Assembly (NCBI RefSeq): GCF_040438645.1
Contig: NZ_CP159253.1
Location: 4,578,501 to 4,642,500 of the forward strand
Direction of reading: 5' to 3'
DNA: 64,000 bases
Source: Mesorhizobium sp. WSM2240
GTDB lineage: Bacteria > Pseudomonadota > Alphaproteobacteria > Rhizobiales > Rhizobiaceae
The notes under the pieces were generated by a model, which did not search any database, was not told the DNA's origin, and saw only the letters and a list, made by a program, of their open reading frames with translations. Every line of letters begins with the position of its first letter. Position 1 is the stretch's first letter. Both the position numbers and the translations under genes were made by a program. Shown here one piece after another: positions 48,084-57,181 of this stretch.

Positions 48084-50285
48084 ATGCCCTGCCATTCCCG
48101 TCTTTTCGCCCTGACCGCCGCGCTCGCGGCTTCCGTCACGATGCCTGCCCATGCCGAGATGATGTTCAACCGGATCGCCACTTTCGTTATCGCCGACAAT
48201 TTGCCGGCCGACGCCGACAGAACCAAGCCGACCTCCTCCGAAATCATCGCCGCCAGCGAGGACGGCATGACGCTGGTCTATTCCGATAGCCCGCTCGGAG
48301 CCGTCGGCTTCATCGACATCACCGATCCCGAGGCGCCCAAACCGGCGGGCATGCTCAAGATTGAGGGCGAGCCGACCTCGGTCGTCGTTTCAGGCACGAA
48401 AGTGCTGGCCGGCGTCAACACGTCGGAAAGCAAGACCAAGCCGTCCGGCAACCTTGCCGTCATCGATCTCGCCTCGAAAGCCATCGAAAGCACTTGCGAT
48501 CTCGGCGGCCAGCCGGATTCACTTGCATTGAGCAAGGGCGGAAAATTTCTGGCTGTCGCCGTTGAAAACGAGCGCGACGAGGAACTGAACGACGGCGAAA
48601 TCCCGCAAATGCCCGCGGGCGATTTGAAGATCTTCACGCTCTCGGCGGGCGTGCCCGACTGCGCGACTATGAAGACCGTGACGCTCACCGGCATCGCGGA
48701 AGTGGCAGGCGACGATCCGGAGCCGGAATTCGTCGCCTTTAACGAGGCTGGCGAAATCGCCGTGACCCTGCAGGAAAACAACCATATCGCCATTGTCGAT
48801 GCCGAAACCGGCAAGATCGTCTCGCATTTTTCGGCAGGCTCCGCCTCGCTCGAAAACATCGACACGAAAAAGGACGGCGCGTTGAATTTCACCGGCAAGG
48901 CGGAAAATGTCGCGCGCGAGCCCGACGCGGTGAAATGGCTCGACAATGACCGCCTCGTCGTTGCCAATGAGGGCGACTACAAGGGCGGCTCGCGCGGCTT
49001 CACCATATTTGATAGGCGCGGCAAGGTCCTGTTCGAGGCCGGCAACGCCCTCGATCACGCCGCGGCCAATGTCGGCCACTACCCGGAGGCCCGGAACAAG
49101 AAAGGCGTCGAGCCGGAAGGCCTGGAGACCGGCAAATTCGGCGACGAGCGGCTGTTCTTCGTGGCGCTGGAGCGCGCCTCGCTCATCGCCGTTTACAATG
49201 ACACCGGCGCCGAGCCGGAGTTCCTCCAGCTTCTGCCCTCGGGCGTTGGGCCCGAAGGCCTGATCGCTATTCCCTCACGCAACCTGCTGGTCACCGCCAA
49301 CGAAGCGGACCTGGTCGAGGACGGTCTCGCCCGCTCCCATGTCATGATCTACGAGCGCGCCGACGGTCCGGCCGCCTACCCGCAGATCACGGCGGGGCTG
49401 ACCGACGACGGCGCTCCGCTCGGCTGGGGCGCACTTTCGGGGCTCGCCGCCGACCCGGCGGCTTCCGGCAAGCTCTATGCGGTTTCAGACTCCGTCTATC
49501 GCTCCGCACCGGCGATCTTCACCGTCGACACGACCCAAACCCCGGCGCTGATCACCGCAAAGACGATCGTCACCCGCGACGGCGTGCCGGCCCAGAAGCT
49601 CGATCTCGAAGGCATTGCACCTGACGGTGATGGCGGCTTCTGGCTGGCTTCGGAAGGCAATTCGGACAAGCTGACGCCGCATGCGATCGTCCGGGTCAAC
49701 GACAAGGGCGAGATCAAGCATGAAATAGGCTTCCCAGCCGAATTGCTGGCCCATGAAATCCGCTTCGGCCTGGAAGGCATAACCATGGTTGGCCAAGGCG
49801 ACGACCTCATGCTGGTCATGGCGATGCAGCGCGAATGGAAGGACGATCCCAAAGGCCAGGTGAAACTTCTCGCCTACAAGCCGAAGGCCAAGGAATGGTC
49901 GGCCGTGCGCTATCCGCTCGACGCGGCCGGCGAGGGCTGGATCGGCCTGTCGGAAATCACCGCTCACAACGGCAAGCTCTATATCGTCGAGCGCGACAAT
50001 TTGATCGGCGCGGACGCCAAAGTGAAACGCATCTACAGCGTGGCGCTTGACGCGTTCAAGCCCGCGGCGCTAGGCGGCGAGCTTCCGCTGGTCGAAAAAG
50101 CGCTTGTTCGCAACCTTATCGGTGATCTGCGGACGGCCGCCAACGGCTATGTCGCCGACAAGGTCGAGGGCTTCGCCATCGACGCCGGCGGCGAGGCTTT
50201 CGTCGTCACCGACAATGACGGCGTCGACGATTCGTCCGGCGAAACCCTCTTCATCCGCCTCGGCAACATCGAAGCCGTCAACTGA
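48084..50285 (+). CDS. Esterase-like/phytase-like two-domain exported protein
   Basis: A 733-aa exported protein with a signal peptide (about 1-24, ending PAHAEM). The N-terminal half (about 30-400) is a β-propeller-like region (SGNLAVIDLASKAIESTCDL, ALSKGGKFLAVAVENERDEE). The C-terminal half (about 420-733) carries an esterase-like phytase domain (GWGALSGLAADPAASGKLYA, later LDLEGIAPDGDGGFWLASEG). Phytase activity is not implied. AGGAGAGG lies before the ATG. Probably periplasmic; the reaction is unknown. Ends before a bidirectional hairpin. Confidence 0.8.
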   Translation: MPCHSRLFALTAALAASVTMPAHAEMMFNRIATFVIADNLPADADRTKPTSSEIIAASEDGMTLVYSDSPLGAVGFIDITDPEAPKPAGMLKIEGEPTSVVVSGTKVLAGVNTSESKTKPSGNLAVIDLASKAIESTCDLGGQPDSLALSKGGKFLAVAVENERDEELNDGEIPQMPAGDLKIFTLSAGVPDCATMKTVTLTGIAEVAGDDPEPEFVAFNEAGEIAVTLQENNHIAIVDAETGKIVSHFSAGSASLENIDTKKDGALNFTGKAENVAREPDAVKWLDNDRLVVANEGDYKGGSRGFTIFDRRGKVLFEAGNALDHAAANVGHYPEARNKKGVEPEGLETGKFGDERLFFVALERASLIAVYNDTGAEPEFLQLLPSGVGPEGLIAIPSRNLLVTANEADLVEDGLARSHVMIYERADGPAAYPQITAGLTDDGAPLGWGALSGLAADPAASGKLYAVSDSVYRSAPAIFTVDTTQTPALITAKTIVTRDGVPAQKLDLEGIAPDGDGGFWLASEGNSDKLTPHAIVRVNDKGEIKHEIGFPAELLAHEIRFGLEGITMVGQGDDLMLVMAMQREWKDDPKGQVKLLAYKPKAKEWSAVRYPLDAAGEGWIGLSEITAHNGKLYIVERDNLIGADAKVKRIYSVALDAFKPAALGGELPLVEKALVRNLIGDLRTAANGYVADKVEGFAIDAGGEAFVVTDNDGVDDSSGETLFIRLGNIEAVN

Positions 50286-50301
50286 GGCCTTGACTCCAAA
50301 G

Positions 50302-50329
50302 GAAGGCCGCGGCCATCGCCGCGGCCTTC
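50302..50329. terminator. Convergent hairpin between esterase and oxidoreductase genes
   Basis: 11-bp arms (GAAGGCCGCGG / CCGCGGCCTTC) with a 6-nt loop. It starts 17 nt after the esterase stop and abuts the stop of the convergent oxidoreductase. T-run is poor, so termination strength is unclear. Confidence 0.6.
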
Positions 50330-51340
50330 TCAGGCCACATCCAGCACGATCTTGCCGATGTGCTCGCCCTCCTCCATCCGCTCATGCGCCCGCCAGGCTT
50401 CCCTGAGCGGGAAGATCATGTCCATTACCGGAACAACCCGCCGCGCCGCCAGCAGCGGCCAGACCTGGGCCTCGAGCGCCGCCGCGATCTGCCCCTTGAC
50501 CTCGACAGTGCGCGGCCGGAGCGTCGACCCGGTATGCACGAGGCGCTTGACCATCAGCTTGGAAAAATCGGCGCTCGCCACCGCCCCGCCCTGCGTGGCG
50601 ATCTGCACGATACGGCCCTCGACGGCCGCCGCATCGTAGTTGCGGCCGACATAGTCGCCGCCTACCATGTCGAGAACGACATTGGCGCCGCGCCCGTCTG
50701 TCGCCTGCTTCACGGCCGCGACGAAATCCTGCTTGCGGTAGTTGACCGCGCGGTCCGCGCCGAGCTTCAGGCAGGCTTCGCATTTTTCTGCGGAGCCGGC
50801 GGTGGTGATCACATAGGCGCCGAGGGCCGAGGCGAGCTGGATCGCAGTGGTGCCGATGCCCGACGAGCCGCCATGGACGAGCAGCGTTTCGCCTGCCTTC
50901 AGCCCGCCGCGCTCGAACACATTGTGCCAGACGGTGAAGAAGGTTTCCGGCAGCGCCGCCGCCTCGGTCAGCGTGAACCCCTGCGGCACGGGCAGCGCGT
51001 GGCTTTCATGCACCTTAGCGTATTCGGCGTAACCGCCGCCCGGCGTCAGCGCGCATACCGCGTCGCCCAAACGCCAGCGACTGGCGCCCTGACCGACGGC
51101 CACCACTTCGCCGGACACTTCGAGGCCGGGCAGGTCGGAGGCGCCGGGTGGCGGCGGATACGCTCCCTTGCGCTGTGCCACGTCGGGTCGATTGACCCCG
51201 GCTGCGCGTACGCGAATGAGGATCTCACCTTCGCCGGGCGTCGGCACGTCGCGCTTTTCCGGCTTCAGCACCAGCGGTCCGCCGGGCTGCGAAATCGCCA
51301 CCGCCGTCATCTTCGCCGGTATCTTGTCTCCATTGGCCAT
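50330..51340 (-). CDS. NAD(P)H-dependent quinone oxidoreductase, zeta-crystallin type
   Basis: A 336-aa MDR-superfamily protein without the structural or catalytic zinc cysteines, which places it in the quinone-reductase group. N-terminal GroES-like fold includes GVNRPDVAQRKGAYPPPPGA, LPGLEVSGEVVAVG and ETFFTVWHNVFERG; the Rossmann domain has HGGSSGIGTTAIQLA (near 150) and the C-terminal end MEEGEHIGKIVLDV. AAGGATG precedes the ATG (51340). The true electron acceptor is unknown. It is convergent with the esterase gene and divergent from DUF1192. Confidence 0.85.
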   Translation of the reverse strand: MANGDKIPAKMTAVAISQPGGPLVLKPEKRDVPTPGEGEILIRVRAAGVNRPDVAQRKGAYPPPPGASDLPGLEVSGEVVAVGQGASRWRLGDAVCALTPGGGYAEYAKVHESHALPVPQGFTLTEAAALPETFFTVWHNVFERGGLKAGETLLVHGGSSGIGTTAIQLASALGAYVITTAGSAEKCEACLKLGADRAVNYRKQDFVAAVKQATDGRGANVVLDMVGGDYVGRNYDAAAVEGRIVQIATQGGAVASADFSKLMVKRLVHTGSTLRPRTVEVKGQIAAALEAQVWPLLAARRVVPVMDMIFPLREAWRAHERMEEGEHIGKIVLDVA

Positions 51341-51442
51341 TCTCGGCATCCTTCAAGGCTCGGCCCGCCGCCCGCGGCGATTGCATCGCCGCCCCCCTCT
51401 TATGTAGTCTGGCGGCCGATCAGGCAAATTGGAGATGCGGCG

Positions 51443-51637
51443 ATGGCGATCTTCGACGACGAACCGAAAAAACCAGCGAGCCGGCATGAGATCGGCCAGG
51501 ATCTTTCTTTGCTTTCCGCCTCCGAACTTTCCGAACGGATCGCCATGTTGCGCGACGAGATCGCCCGGCTGGAGGCCGAGCTGAAAGCCAAGGGAGCGAC
51601 CAAGAGCGCGGCGGAAGCGCTTTTCAGTCGCAGATAG
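51443..51637 (+). CDS. DUF1192 small protein
   Basis: A 64-aa cytoplasmic protein with the DUF1192 pattern: MAIFDDEPKKPASRHEIGQD, then LSLLSASELSERIAMLRDEI and ARLEAELKAKGATKSAAEAL. The latter half is a predicted helical/coiled segment. GGAG lies upstream of the ATG. The family is widespread in Rhizobiales and the function is unknown. The DNA before it is part of the divergent promoter region with the oxidoreductase gene. Confidence 0.85.
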   Translation: MAIFDDEPKKPASRHEIGQDLSLLSASELSERIAMLRDEIARLEAELKAKGATKSAAEALFSRR

Positions 51638-51713
51638 TCGCACCGCTGCCGCCGGACGGCCGCAAAGGGCGGTATGTTCGAGGTCTCGATTCTCCCTCCA
51701 GCCGGACCAGCGC

Positions 51714-52967
51714 ATGTTCATACTCGCCGCCTACCGACCGATCGTCTCGCTGCTGCGCGGCACCGCCTTTCTACTGGCCGCATCCGGTCTGCACGGCCTG
51801 CTCCTGCCCCTGCGCGGCCAGGAGGAAGGGTTTTCGACGGCCGTGCTGGGCCTTTTGGGAACCGCCTGGGCCGGCGGCTTCGTCACCGGCTGCTTCTTTG
51901 CCCCGCGTCTCGTGCGCCGCGCCGGCCATGTCCGCGCCTTCGGAGCGTTCGCGGCCTCCGGCGCCATCGTCGCGCTGCTGACTGGGCTGATCATCGACGA
52001 ATTCGCCTGGGTCGTGCTGCGCGCCTTCACCGGCTTCACAATGGCCGGCGCATTCATGGTCATCGAAAGCTGGCTCAACGAAAAGTCGACCAACGAGAAC
52101 CGCGGAACCGTGTTCGGCCTCTACATGATGGTCACTTACGCTTCCATCATGGCCGGGCAGATGATCGTTGCCGCCGGAGACGTGAAATCCGCCTCGCTGT
52201 TCATGGTCACCGGCATTTTATTCTGCCTGTCGCTGATCCCCACCGCCGTCTCCACCCAGGCGACGCCGCAGCCGCTGCAGGACGTCGCGCTGGACGTCAA
52301 GGGCCTCTACGCCAACTCGCCGGTCGCCTCCGTCGCCTGCGTGCTGATCGGCATCGCCAATGGCGCATGGGGTACGCTGGGAGCGGTCTATGGCGCGCGT
52401 ATCGGCATTTCTACGGCCGAGATAGCGCTGATGATGAGCCTCGTCGTTGTTGCCGGCGCTGCCATGCAATTGCCGGTCGGGCGCGTTTCCGACAAGACCG
52501 ACCGTCGCTTCGTTCTTGCCGCCGCTTCGTTGGGATCGGCCGTTTTCGGGCTACTGGTCTTCGTGGCGACGCCGCGATCGGGCGCGTTCGTGATCGCCAC
52601 GACCGCGTGCTACGGCGCGCTCGCCTACACGCTCTATTCGCTGGCCGTCGCCCACGCCAACGACCACGCCAAGCCGGAGGAGTTCGTCAAGGTTTCGGGC
52701 GGGCTGCTGCTGCTCTACGGCTTCGGGACGATGATCGGCCCTGTGATCGGCGCTTTGCTGATGGGCGCAATGCGGCCGGAAAGCGTGTTCCTGGCAACCG
52801 CGCTCGCCCATTCCGCTCTGGCCGGATACACGGTGCTTCGCATCGGCCGCCGCGCGCCGGTGCCGGTCGAGGATCGCGAAGCCTTCAAGACGCTGCCTTC
52901 CGAACGCGGCGTGACCCCGGAGGCGGTGCGGCTCGATCCGCGCACGCCGGCCGAACAAGAGAGTTGA
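51714..52967 (+). CDS. Major facilitator superfamily transporter
   Basis: A 417-aa integral membrane protein with about 12 TM segments. It begins MFILAAYRPIVSLLRGTAFL, and shows the loop 2-3 motif APRLVRRAGHVRAFGAFAAS and, after the central loop, the second-half equivalent VGRVSDKTDRRFVLAAASLG, hallmarks of MFS. The YcaD-like architecture suggests drug or metabolite efflux, but the substrate is unknown. Ribosome site is weak. It follows DUF1192 by 76 nt and precedes an ArsR-type regulator by 30 nt, so the two could be coregulated. Confidence 0.85.
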   Translation: MFILAAYRPIVSLLRGTAFLLAASGLHGLLLPLRGQEEGFSTAVLGLLGTAWAGGFVTGCFFAPRLVRRAGHVRAFGAFAASGAIVALLTGLIIDEFAWVVLRAFTGFTMAGAFMVIESWLNEKSTNENRGTVFGLYMMVTYASIMAGQMIVAAGDVKSASLFMVTGILFCLSLIPTAVSTQATPQPLQDVALDVKGLYANSPVASVACVLIGIANGAWGTLGAVYGARIGISTAEIALMMSLVVVAGAAMQLPVGRVSDKTDRRFVLAAASLGSAVFGLLVFVATPRSGAFVIATTACYGALAYTLYSLAVAHANDHAKPEEFVKVSGGLLLLYGFGTMIGPVIGALLMGAMRPESVFLATALAHSALAGYTVLRIGRRAPVPVEDREAFKTLPSERGVTPEAVRLDPRTPAEQES

Positions 52968-52997
52968 GATTCGACTACGATTGCCTCACAAGGAGCA

Positions 52998-53261
52998 ATG
53001 ATCCCGAACGATGCGTTCATGGCCATTGCGGATCCCAACCGGCGCCATCTCCTGGAGGAGTTGCGCCGCGGGCCCAAGACCGTCGGGCAATTGGCCTCTG
53101 GCCTGCCGGTTTCGCGGCCCGCCGTTTCCCAGCATCTGAAGGTTCTGCTCGATGCCGGGCTGGTCAGCGCGCGTCCGGACGGAGCGCGTCGCGTTTACGC
53201 GGTCAGCGAACACGGTTTTCTCAAGCTCAACATCTGGCTGGATCAGTTCTGGCAGGCTTGA
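52998..53261 (+). CDS. ArsR-family winged-helix regulator
   Basis: An 87-aa DNA-binding protein consisting almost only of the ArsR HTH (MAIADPNRRHLLEELRRGPK, TVGQLASGLPVSRPAVSQHL, KVLLDAGLVSARPDGARRVY). No metal-binding Cys pair is present, so it does not look like a classical metal sensor. AAGGAG lies only 2 nt before the ATG; an ATG 7 codons in is possible. It follows the MFS gene and may repress it. Confidence 0.82.
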   Translation: MIPNDAFMAIADPNRRHLLEELRRGPKTVGQLASGLPVSRPAVSQHLKVLLDAGLVSARPDGARRVYAVSEHGFLKLNIWLDQFWQA

Positions 53262-53412
53262 ACGTCGCGCGAACGGCGGACAAACCGCCCGTCGGGAAAG
53301 CGCCGTTACCTGAGGTCCACCCCAAGCGCGCAAATGATAAAAGGAAAATGCTCCGGCGGCACGCCGTGTCGCCGGCAGCTGCTCGCGCCTATGGCGCGCG
53401 CTGTCTTCAGCC

Positions 53413-53592
53413 TTAATGTCTTGTGGGATTTGCCTTCAGTTTCTCAATCTCGTCCTTGAGTGCCAGCTTGCGCCGCTTGAGAGTCACGATTTCCAGATCG
53501 TCGACGGAAGGATGGGTCATCGCTTGATCGATCTCGCGTTCGATATCGCCGTGTTTCCTCTGCAGCTCTTCAAGATGGTTGGCAAGAGACAT
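53413..53592 (-). CDS. YdcH-like (DUF465) small protein, 59 aa
   Basis: Minus strand reads MSLANHLEELQRKHGDIERE then IDQAMTHPSVDDLEIVTLKR and RKLALKDEIEKLKANPTRH. The DUF465 signature (L..RH..I...I...., VTLKRRKLALKDEI) is clear. GGGAGAACC precedes the ATG, which makes expression likely. A YdcH paralogue is divergently encoded at 53830. The function of the family is unknown; a helical coiled-coil hairpin is expected. Confidence 0.88.
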   Translation of the reverse strand: MSLANHLEELQRKHGDIEREIDQAMTHPSVDDLEIVTLKRRKLALKDEIEKLKANPTRH

Positions 53593-53829
53593 GATTGGTT
53601 CTCCCGTTCATGGTTTCCTCGGAAAGTACGCGTCGCGGAACGCATCCACCGCTGGGCGCTCCATGACGGTACGACGACAGTGTGCCACCAGACGGTCCGG
53701 ATGTCGAATGTGCGTTGGTAGGATTTCCTGAATGATCGAAATGTGCTATGGGCTGCGCGCCGGGCGGCATCTGCTTCCGGACCCGCCCTGCCAGGCGCAA
53801 TTCGGGCGCCGGAATTCTACAGACGGTAC

Positions 53830-54036
53830 ATGATGTCGGACCAGGAACAGACCGAGATTCGTCTTGAGTTTGCGAAGCTTAAGCAGGAACACGCGGATTT
53901 CGATGCTGCGATCAACGCCATGATCGCGACCTCCTGCGATCCGCTGCAGATCCAGCGCATGAAGAAAAAGAAGCTGATCCTGAAGGACAGGCTGTCCAAG
54001 ATCGAAGACAAGATCATCCCCGATATTATCGCCTGA
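53830..54036 (+). CDS. YdcH-like (DUF465) small protein, 68 aa
   Basis: A paralogue of the 59-aa protein, facing away from it: MMSDQEQTEIRLEFAKLKQE followed by HADFDAAINAMIATSCDPLQ and IQRMKKKKLILKDRLSKIED. The C-terminal pattern (KKKLILKDRLSKIED) is characteristic. Either of two tandem ATGs can be the start. The purE gene follows after 81 nt. The lysine block hints at nucleic-acid or membrane contact, which is speculative. Confidence 0.85.
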   Translation: MMSDQEQTEIRLEFAKLKQEHADFDAAINAMIATSCDPLQIQRMKKKKLILKDRLSKIEDKIIPDIIA

Positions 54037-54117
54037 CTGGCGGCGCGGGCTGGCGATCCTTGCGGCATGCCCGGATTTCCGTTATTCGCCACCCTTCAAC
54101 CAGCCGGGGATCGAGGT

Positions 54118-54615
54118 TTGAGCAGCAAGCGCGCCGACGTGGCGATCATCATGGGCAGCCAGTCCGATTGGGCGACCATGTCGCATGCCGCCGATACGCT
54201 GGCGGCGCTCGGCGTCTCCCATGAGAAGCGCATCGTCTCGGCGCATCGCACCCCCGAACGCCTCTACGAATTTGCCAAAGGTGCCAAGGCGGCGGGCTTC
54301 AAGATAATCATCGCCGGCGCCGGCGGCGCGGCCCACCTGCCCGGCATGACGGCGGCGCTGACGCCGCTGCCCGTGTTTGGCGTGCCGGTCGAATCGAAGG
54401 CGCTTTCCGGCCAGGATTCGCTGCTTTCCATCGTCCAGATGCCTGCCGGCATCCCGGTCGGCACACTCGCCATCGGCAAGGCGGGAGCGGTCAATGCGGC
54501 GCTTCTGGCAGCCGCGGTTTTGGCGCTCGGCGACGGGGAACTGGCGGCACGGCTCGACGCCTGGCGCGCTGCGCAGACGGCAAAGGTGGCCGACTCCCCG
54601 GCGGACGCATCGTGA
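54118..54615 (+). CDS. purE: N5-carboxyaminoimidazole ribonucleotide mutase PurE
   Basis: PurE (165 aa) converts N5-CAIR to CAIR in purine synthesis, working with PurK. Family motifs: [15 protein letters not shown] (near residue 7), [15 protein letters not shown] (near 43), and [20 protein letters not shown]. The TTG at 54118 ([11 protein letters not shown] frame) gives the normal length; upstream ATG (54067) adds 17 residues without homology. Ribosome site GGGGATCGAGG is close. Its stop overlaps the purK GTG (GTGA). Confidence 0.92.
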   Translation: MSSKRADVAIIMGSQSDWATMSHAADTLAALGVSHEKRIVSAHRTPERLYEFAKGAKAAGFKIIIAGAGGAAHLPGMTAALTPLPVFGVPVESKALSGQDSLLSIVQMPAGIPVGTLAIGKAGAVNAALLAAAVLALGDGELAARLDAWRAAQTAKVADSPADAS

Positions 54616-55694
54616 CGCAAGCGCTGGCCGCAGGCTCTACCATCGGCATCATCGGCGGCGGGCAGCTCGGCCGCATGCTGGCCATGGCCGCCGCGCGTCT
54701 CGGCTACCGCACGATGATCCTTGAGCCGCAGGTGGATTGCCCGGCCGCGCAGGTCGCCAACAGGCAGATCACGGCTGCCTATGACGATAGCGCCGCACTC
54801 GCCGAACTGGCTGACGCAAGCGACGTGGTCACCTATGAATTCGAGAACGTGCCGGTCGAGGCGGCGAAGTTCCTTGCCGCAGCCGTACCGGTGCACCCGC
54901 CGGCCCGTGCGCTCAAAGTCGCCCAGGACCGTCTGACCGAAAAAACCTTCCTGAACGGCATCGGGATATCCACAGCTGATTTCCGGCCTGTGGATAATGA
55001 CGGCGAGCTGGCCGCAGCGCTGGCGGCGTTCGGCGGCAGCGGAATATTGAAGACCCGCCGCATGGGCTATGACGGCAAGGGCCAGCGCGTCTTCCGCAAT
55101 TTCGCCGGCAGCGTTGCCGGGGCATTCGAAGCGATGGGCGGCGTTCCGCTCATCCTGGAAACCTTTGTTGCCTTCGAGCGTGAAATCTCGGTGATCGCCG
55201 CGCGCGGCGCCGACGGCGCGTTAGCCGCTTACGATCCGGCCGAAAACATCCATCGCGGCGGCATTCTCCACACTTCCACCGTGCCGGCCGCGATCGGCTC
55301 GGCCCCCGCCAGGGCGGCGGCCGAAGAGGCTTTCGCGATCCTGGAGGCGCTGGACTACGTCGGCGTCATCGGTGTCGAATTCTTCGTGCTTCCGGGCGGC
55401 GCGCTGCTCGTCAACGAGATCGCGCCGCGCGTTCACAATTCCGGACATTGGACCGAGGCTGCCTGCTCCGTATCGCAGTTCGAGCAGCACATCCGTGCGG
55501 TTGCCGGCCTGCCGCTTGGCGATGCCCGCCGCCATTTGGACTGTGTGATGGAGAATCTGATCGGCGACGACGTGCTGCGCGCGGAAGCGCTTCTGGCGGA
55601 GCCTGATTTGGTCCTGCATCTCTACGGCAAAAGCGAATCTCGCCCCGGCCGCAAGATGGGGCATTTCACGCGGCTGAAGCCGAAGGGTGCCTAG
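54612..55694 (+). CDS. purK: N5-carboxyaminoimidazole ribonucleotide synthase PurK
   Basis: An ATP-grasp carboxylase-like enzyme, 360 aa, that makes N5-CAIR from AIR, bicarbonate and ATP. N-terminal [20 protein letters not shown], then [27 protein letters not shown] and [17 protein letters not shown] are typical. It starts with GTG at 54612, overlapping the purE stop, so the two are coupled. It ends 15 nt before the convergent LprI-like gene. Confidence 0.94.
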   Translation: MTQALAAGSTIGIIGGGQLGRMLAMAAARLGYRTMILEPQVDCPAAQVANRQITAAYDDSAALAELADASDVVTYEFENVPVEAAKFLAAAVPVHPPARALKVAQDRLTEKTFLNGIGISTADFRPVDNDGELAAALAAFGGSGILKTRRMGYDGKGQRVFRNFAGSVAGAFEAMGGVPLILETFVAFEREISVIAARGADGALAAYDPAENIHRGGILHTSTVPAAIGSAPARAAAEEAFAILEALDYVGVIGVEFFVLPGGALLVNEIAPRVHNSGHWTEAACSVSQFEQHIRAVAGLPLGDARRHLDCVMENLIGDDVLRAEALLAEPDLVLHLYGKSESRPGRKMGHFTRLKPKGA

Positions 55695-55709
55695 CCTGCT
55701 GCGGCATGT

Positions 55710-56111
55710 TCACTCCGTCGGCACCGGACAGCTCATATCGCCCTCGTCGCATTCCAGATAGCCGCCAAGCTGCTCGGTGCGGGCTTCTGTAAGGCTCTGA
55801 AGGCATCCTGACATCAGGGTCGGGTAGATCGAGCCGCTCTGGCTGCCGGCCGTCGAGAAATCGCACTCCGCGTCGCGGAAGGCGATCCAGGCGCGCTGCG
55901 CCGCCTGCAGCAGCTTTCGTCCATCGGGGTCGTCGGAAAGCCGCTTCATGATCTCGCCGTAGGTCTCGTTGAGTTTTGCGTCGACGGTCTTGTAGTCCTC
56001 ATGCGCACAGATGTTCACGCCCGCCTGGCTTTCGTCGGAGCGGTCACATTCCTGCGCGACGGCAGCGGACGATGAAAGCAATCCGGCGATGAGCAGTATC
56101 GGCAATCGCAT
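55710..56111 (-). CDS. LprI/DUF1311-like secreted protein
   Basis: A 133-aa protein with a signal peptide (MRLPILLIAGLLSSSAAVAQ, cleavage near 20) and a DUF1311/LprI domain with paired cysteines (CDRSDESQAGVNICAHEDYK) and the family core LNETYGEIMKRL, QAAQRAWIAFRDAEC. Members include a lysozyme inhibitor, so this may protect peptidoglycan, but the inference is weak. The ATG at 56111 is preferred for CGAGGACAAAACACC upstream; an ATG 7 codons earlier (56132) lies before it. Probably periplasmic. Confidence 0.8.
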   Translation of the reverse strand: MRLPILLIAGLLSSSAAVAQECDRSDESQAGVNICAHEDYKTVDAKLNETYGEIMKRLSDDPDGRKLLQAAQRAWIAFRDAECDFSTAGSQSGSIYPTLMSGCLQSLTEARTEQLGGYLECDEGDMSCPVPTE

Positions 56112-56321
56112 GGTGTTTTGTCCTCGTGGCATGATACGGCATCTTGCCTGCCATCGCAGTCACACGCAATGCGCGAACCACCGCAGCGCCGGCCATGACC
56201 AGTCGCGCCAGCGGTTGACATTCCTTGGCCACCTCGTCTAAGAGCCAGTCACAAATTCCGGCGCGCCATTGGGCGCGTCTTTTAGTTAGGCCCGACAAGG
56301 CCCCATTCGACAGGCAAGACC

Positions 56322-56447
56322 ATGAAGATCAAGAACTCGCTCAAGGCCCTCAAGGGCCGCCATCGCGACAACCAGCTGGTTCGTCGCAAGGGCCGCATCT
56401 ACATCATCAACAAGACCGCGCCGCGCTACAAGGCCCGCCAGGGCTGA
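56322..56447 (+). CDS. rpmJ: 50S ribosomal protein L36 (Cys-less type)
   Basis: A 41-aa frame: [20 protein letters not shown], then [21 protein letters not shown]. This is the L36 family in its YkgO-like form, with no cysteine at the zinc-ribbon positions (C- form). Such paralogues may replace the zinc-binding L36 when zinc is scarce, or be the sole L36 in rhizobia. It has GGCAAGACC before the ATG and stands alone between the LprI-like and TPR genes. Confidence 0.92.
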   Translation: MKIKNSLKALKGRHRDNQLVRRKGRIYIINKTAPRYKARQG

Positions 56448-56505
56448 TCGCGCCATCACGCGAAATTCAGTTTGACCTTCTGCTGCGCGGGGCTAGATTC
56501 CGCGC

Positions 56506-57099
56506 ATGCGGAAGTTTTTTGCATTCCTGCCGGCCATTGCCCTGACATTAGCGTTCGCGCCGGCCATTGGCGCTGAAACGACGTCCCCTCCTCCCGCCAA
56601 GCCAGCCGCCGCAACGCCCGAAAGCCGCCTCGAAACGCTGTTTGGCGAATTGAAGCGCGAGCGCAACGAACGGAAGGCTGAGCGCATAGCCACCCGGATA
56701 TTCGAGGAATGGAACCGCTCCGGCAGCGCCTCTGTCGACCTGATGATGCAATGGTCGCAAAAGGCCATGCAGGCGAGAAAATTTGATGTAGCTCTCGATT
56801 TCCTCGACCAGGTCGTGACCTTGTCACCGACCTATGCGGAAGGCTGGAATCGCCGCGCCACCGTTCATTTCATGATGCGTAGCTTCGGCAAGTCGATGGC
56901 CGACATTGACCGCACGCTGCAGCTTGAGCCGCGTCATTTCGGCGCCTTGGCCGGCTTGGCGCAAATCATGAAGGAGCGCGGCAGCAAGGAGCTGGCGCTC
57001 AATGCTTACCAGCGGGTTCTCGACATCTACCCGATGATGCGCAACGCCCAGAACGAAGTTGCGACCCTTTCGGAAGAGCTTGCCGGCGAAAGCATTTGA
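56506..57099 (+). CDS. TPR-repeat exported protein
   Basis: A 197-aa protein with a signal peptide (MRKFFAFLPAIALTLAFAPA, cleavage near 23) and two to three tetratricopeptide repeats (about 75-190; ARKFDVALDFLDQVVTLSPT, YAEGWNRRATVHFMMRSFGK). TPR domains mediate protein-protein contacts; a partner is unknown. A long, charged N-terminal linker follows the signal peptide. Its end is 83 nt before the start of the following hydrolase gene, so the two may form an operon. Confidence 0.78.
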   Translation: MRKFFAFLPAIALTLAFAPAIGAETTSPPPAKPAAATPESRLETLFGELKRERNERKAERIATRIFEEWNRSGSASVDLMMQWSQKAMQARKFDVALDFLDQVVTLSPTYAEGWNRRATVHFMMRSFGKSMADIDRTLQLEPRHFGALAGLAQIMKERGSKELALNAYQRVLDIYPMMRNAQNEVATLSEELAGESI

Positions 57100-57181
57100 T
57101 GCGCATCTGCGGGGAGGCGCGAAACCTTCAATTCCATTTTCTGTTTCTGCTTCCGCTTCCCTCCGGCCGAACATTTCCTGC

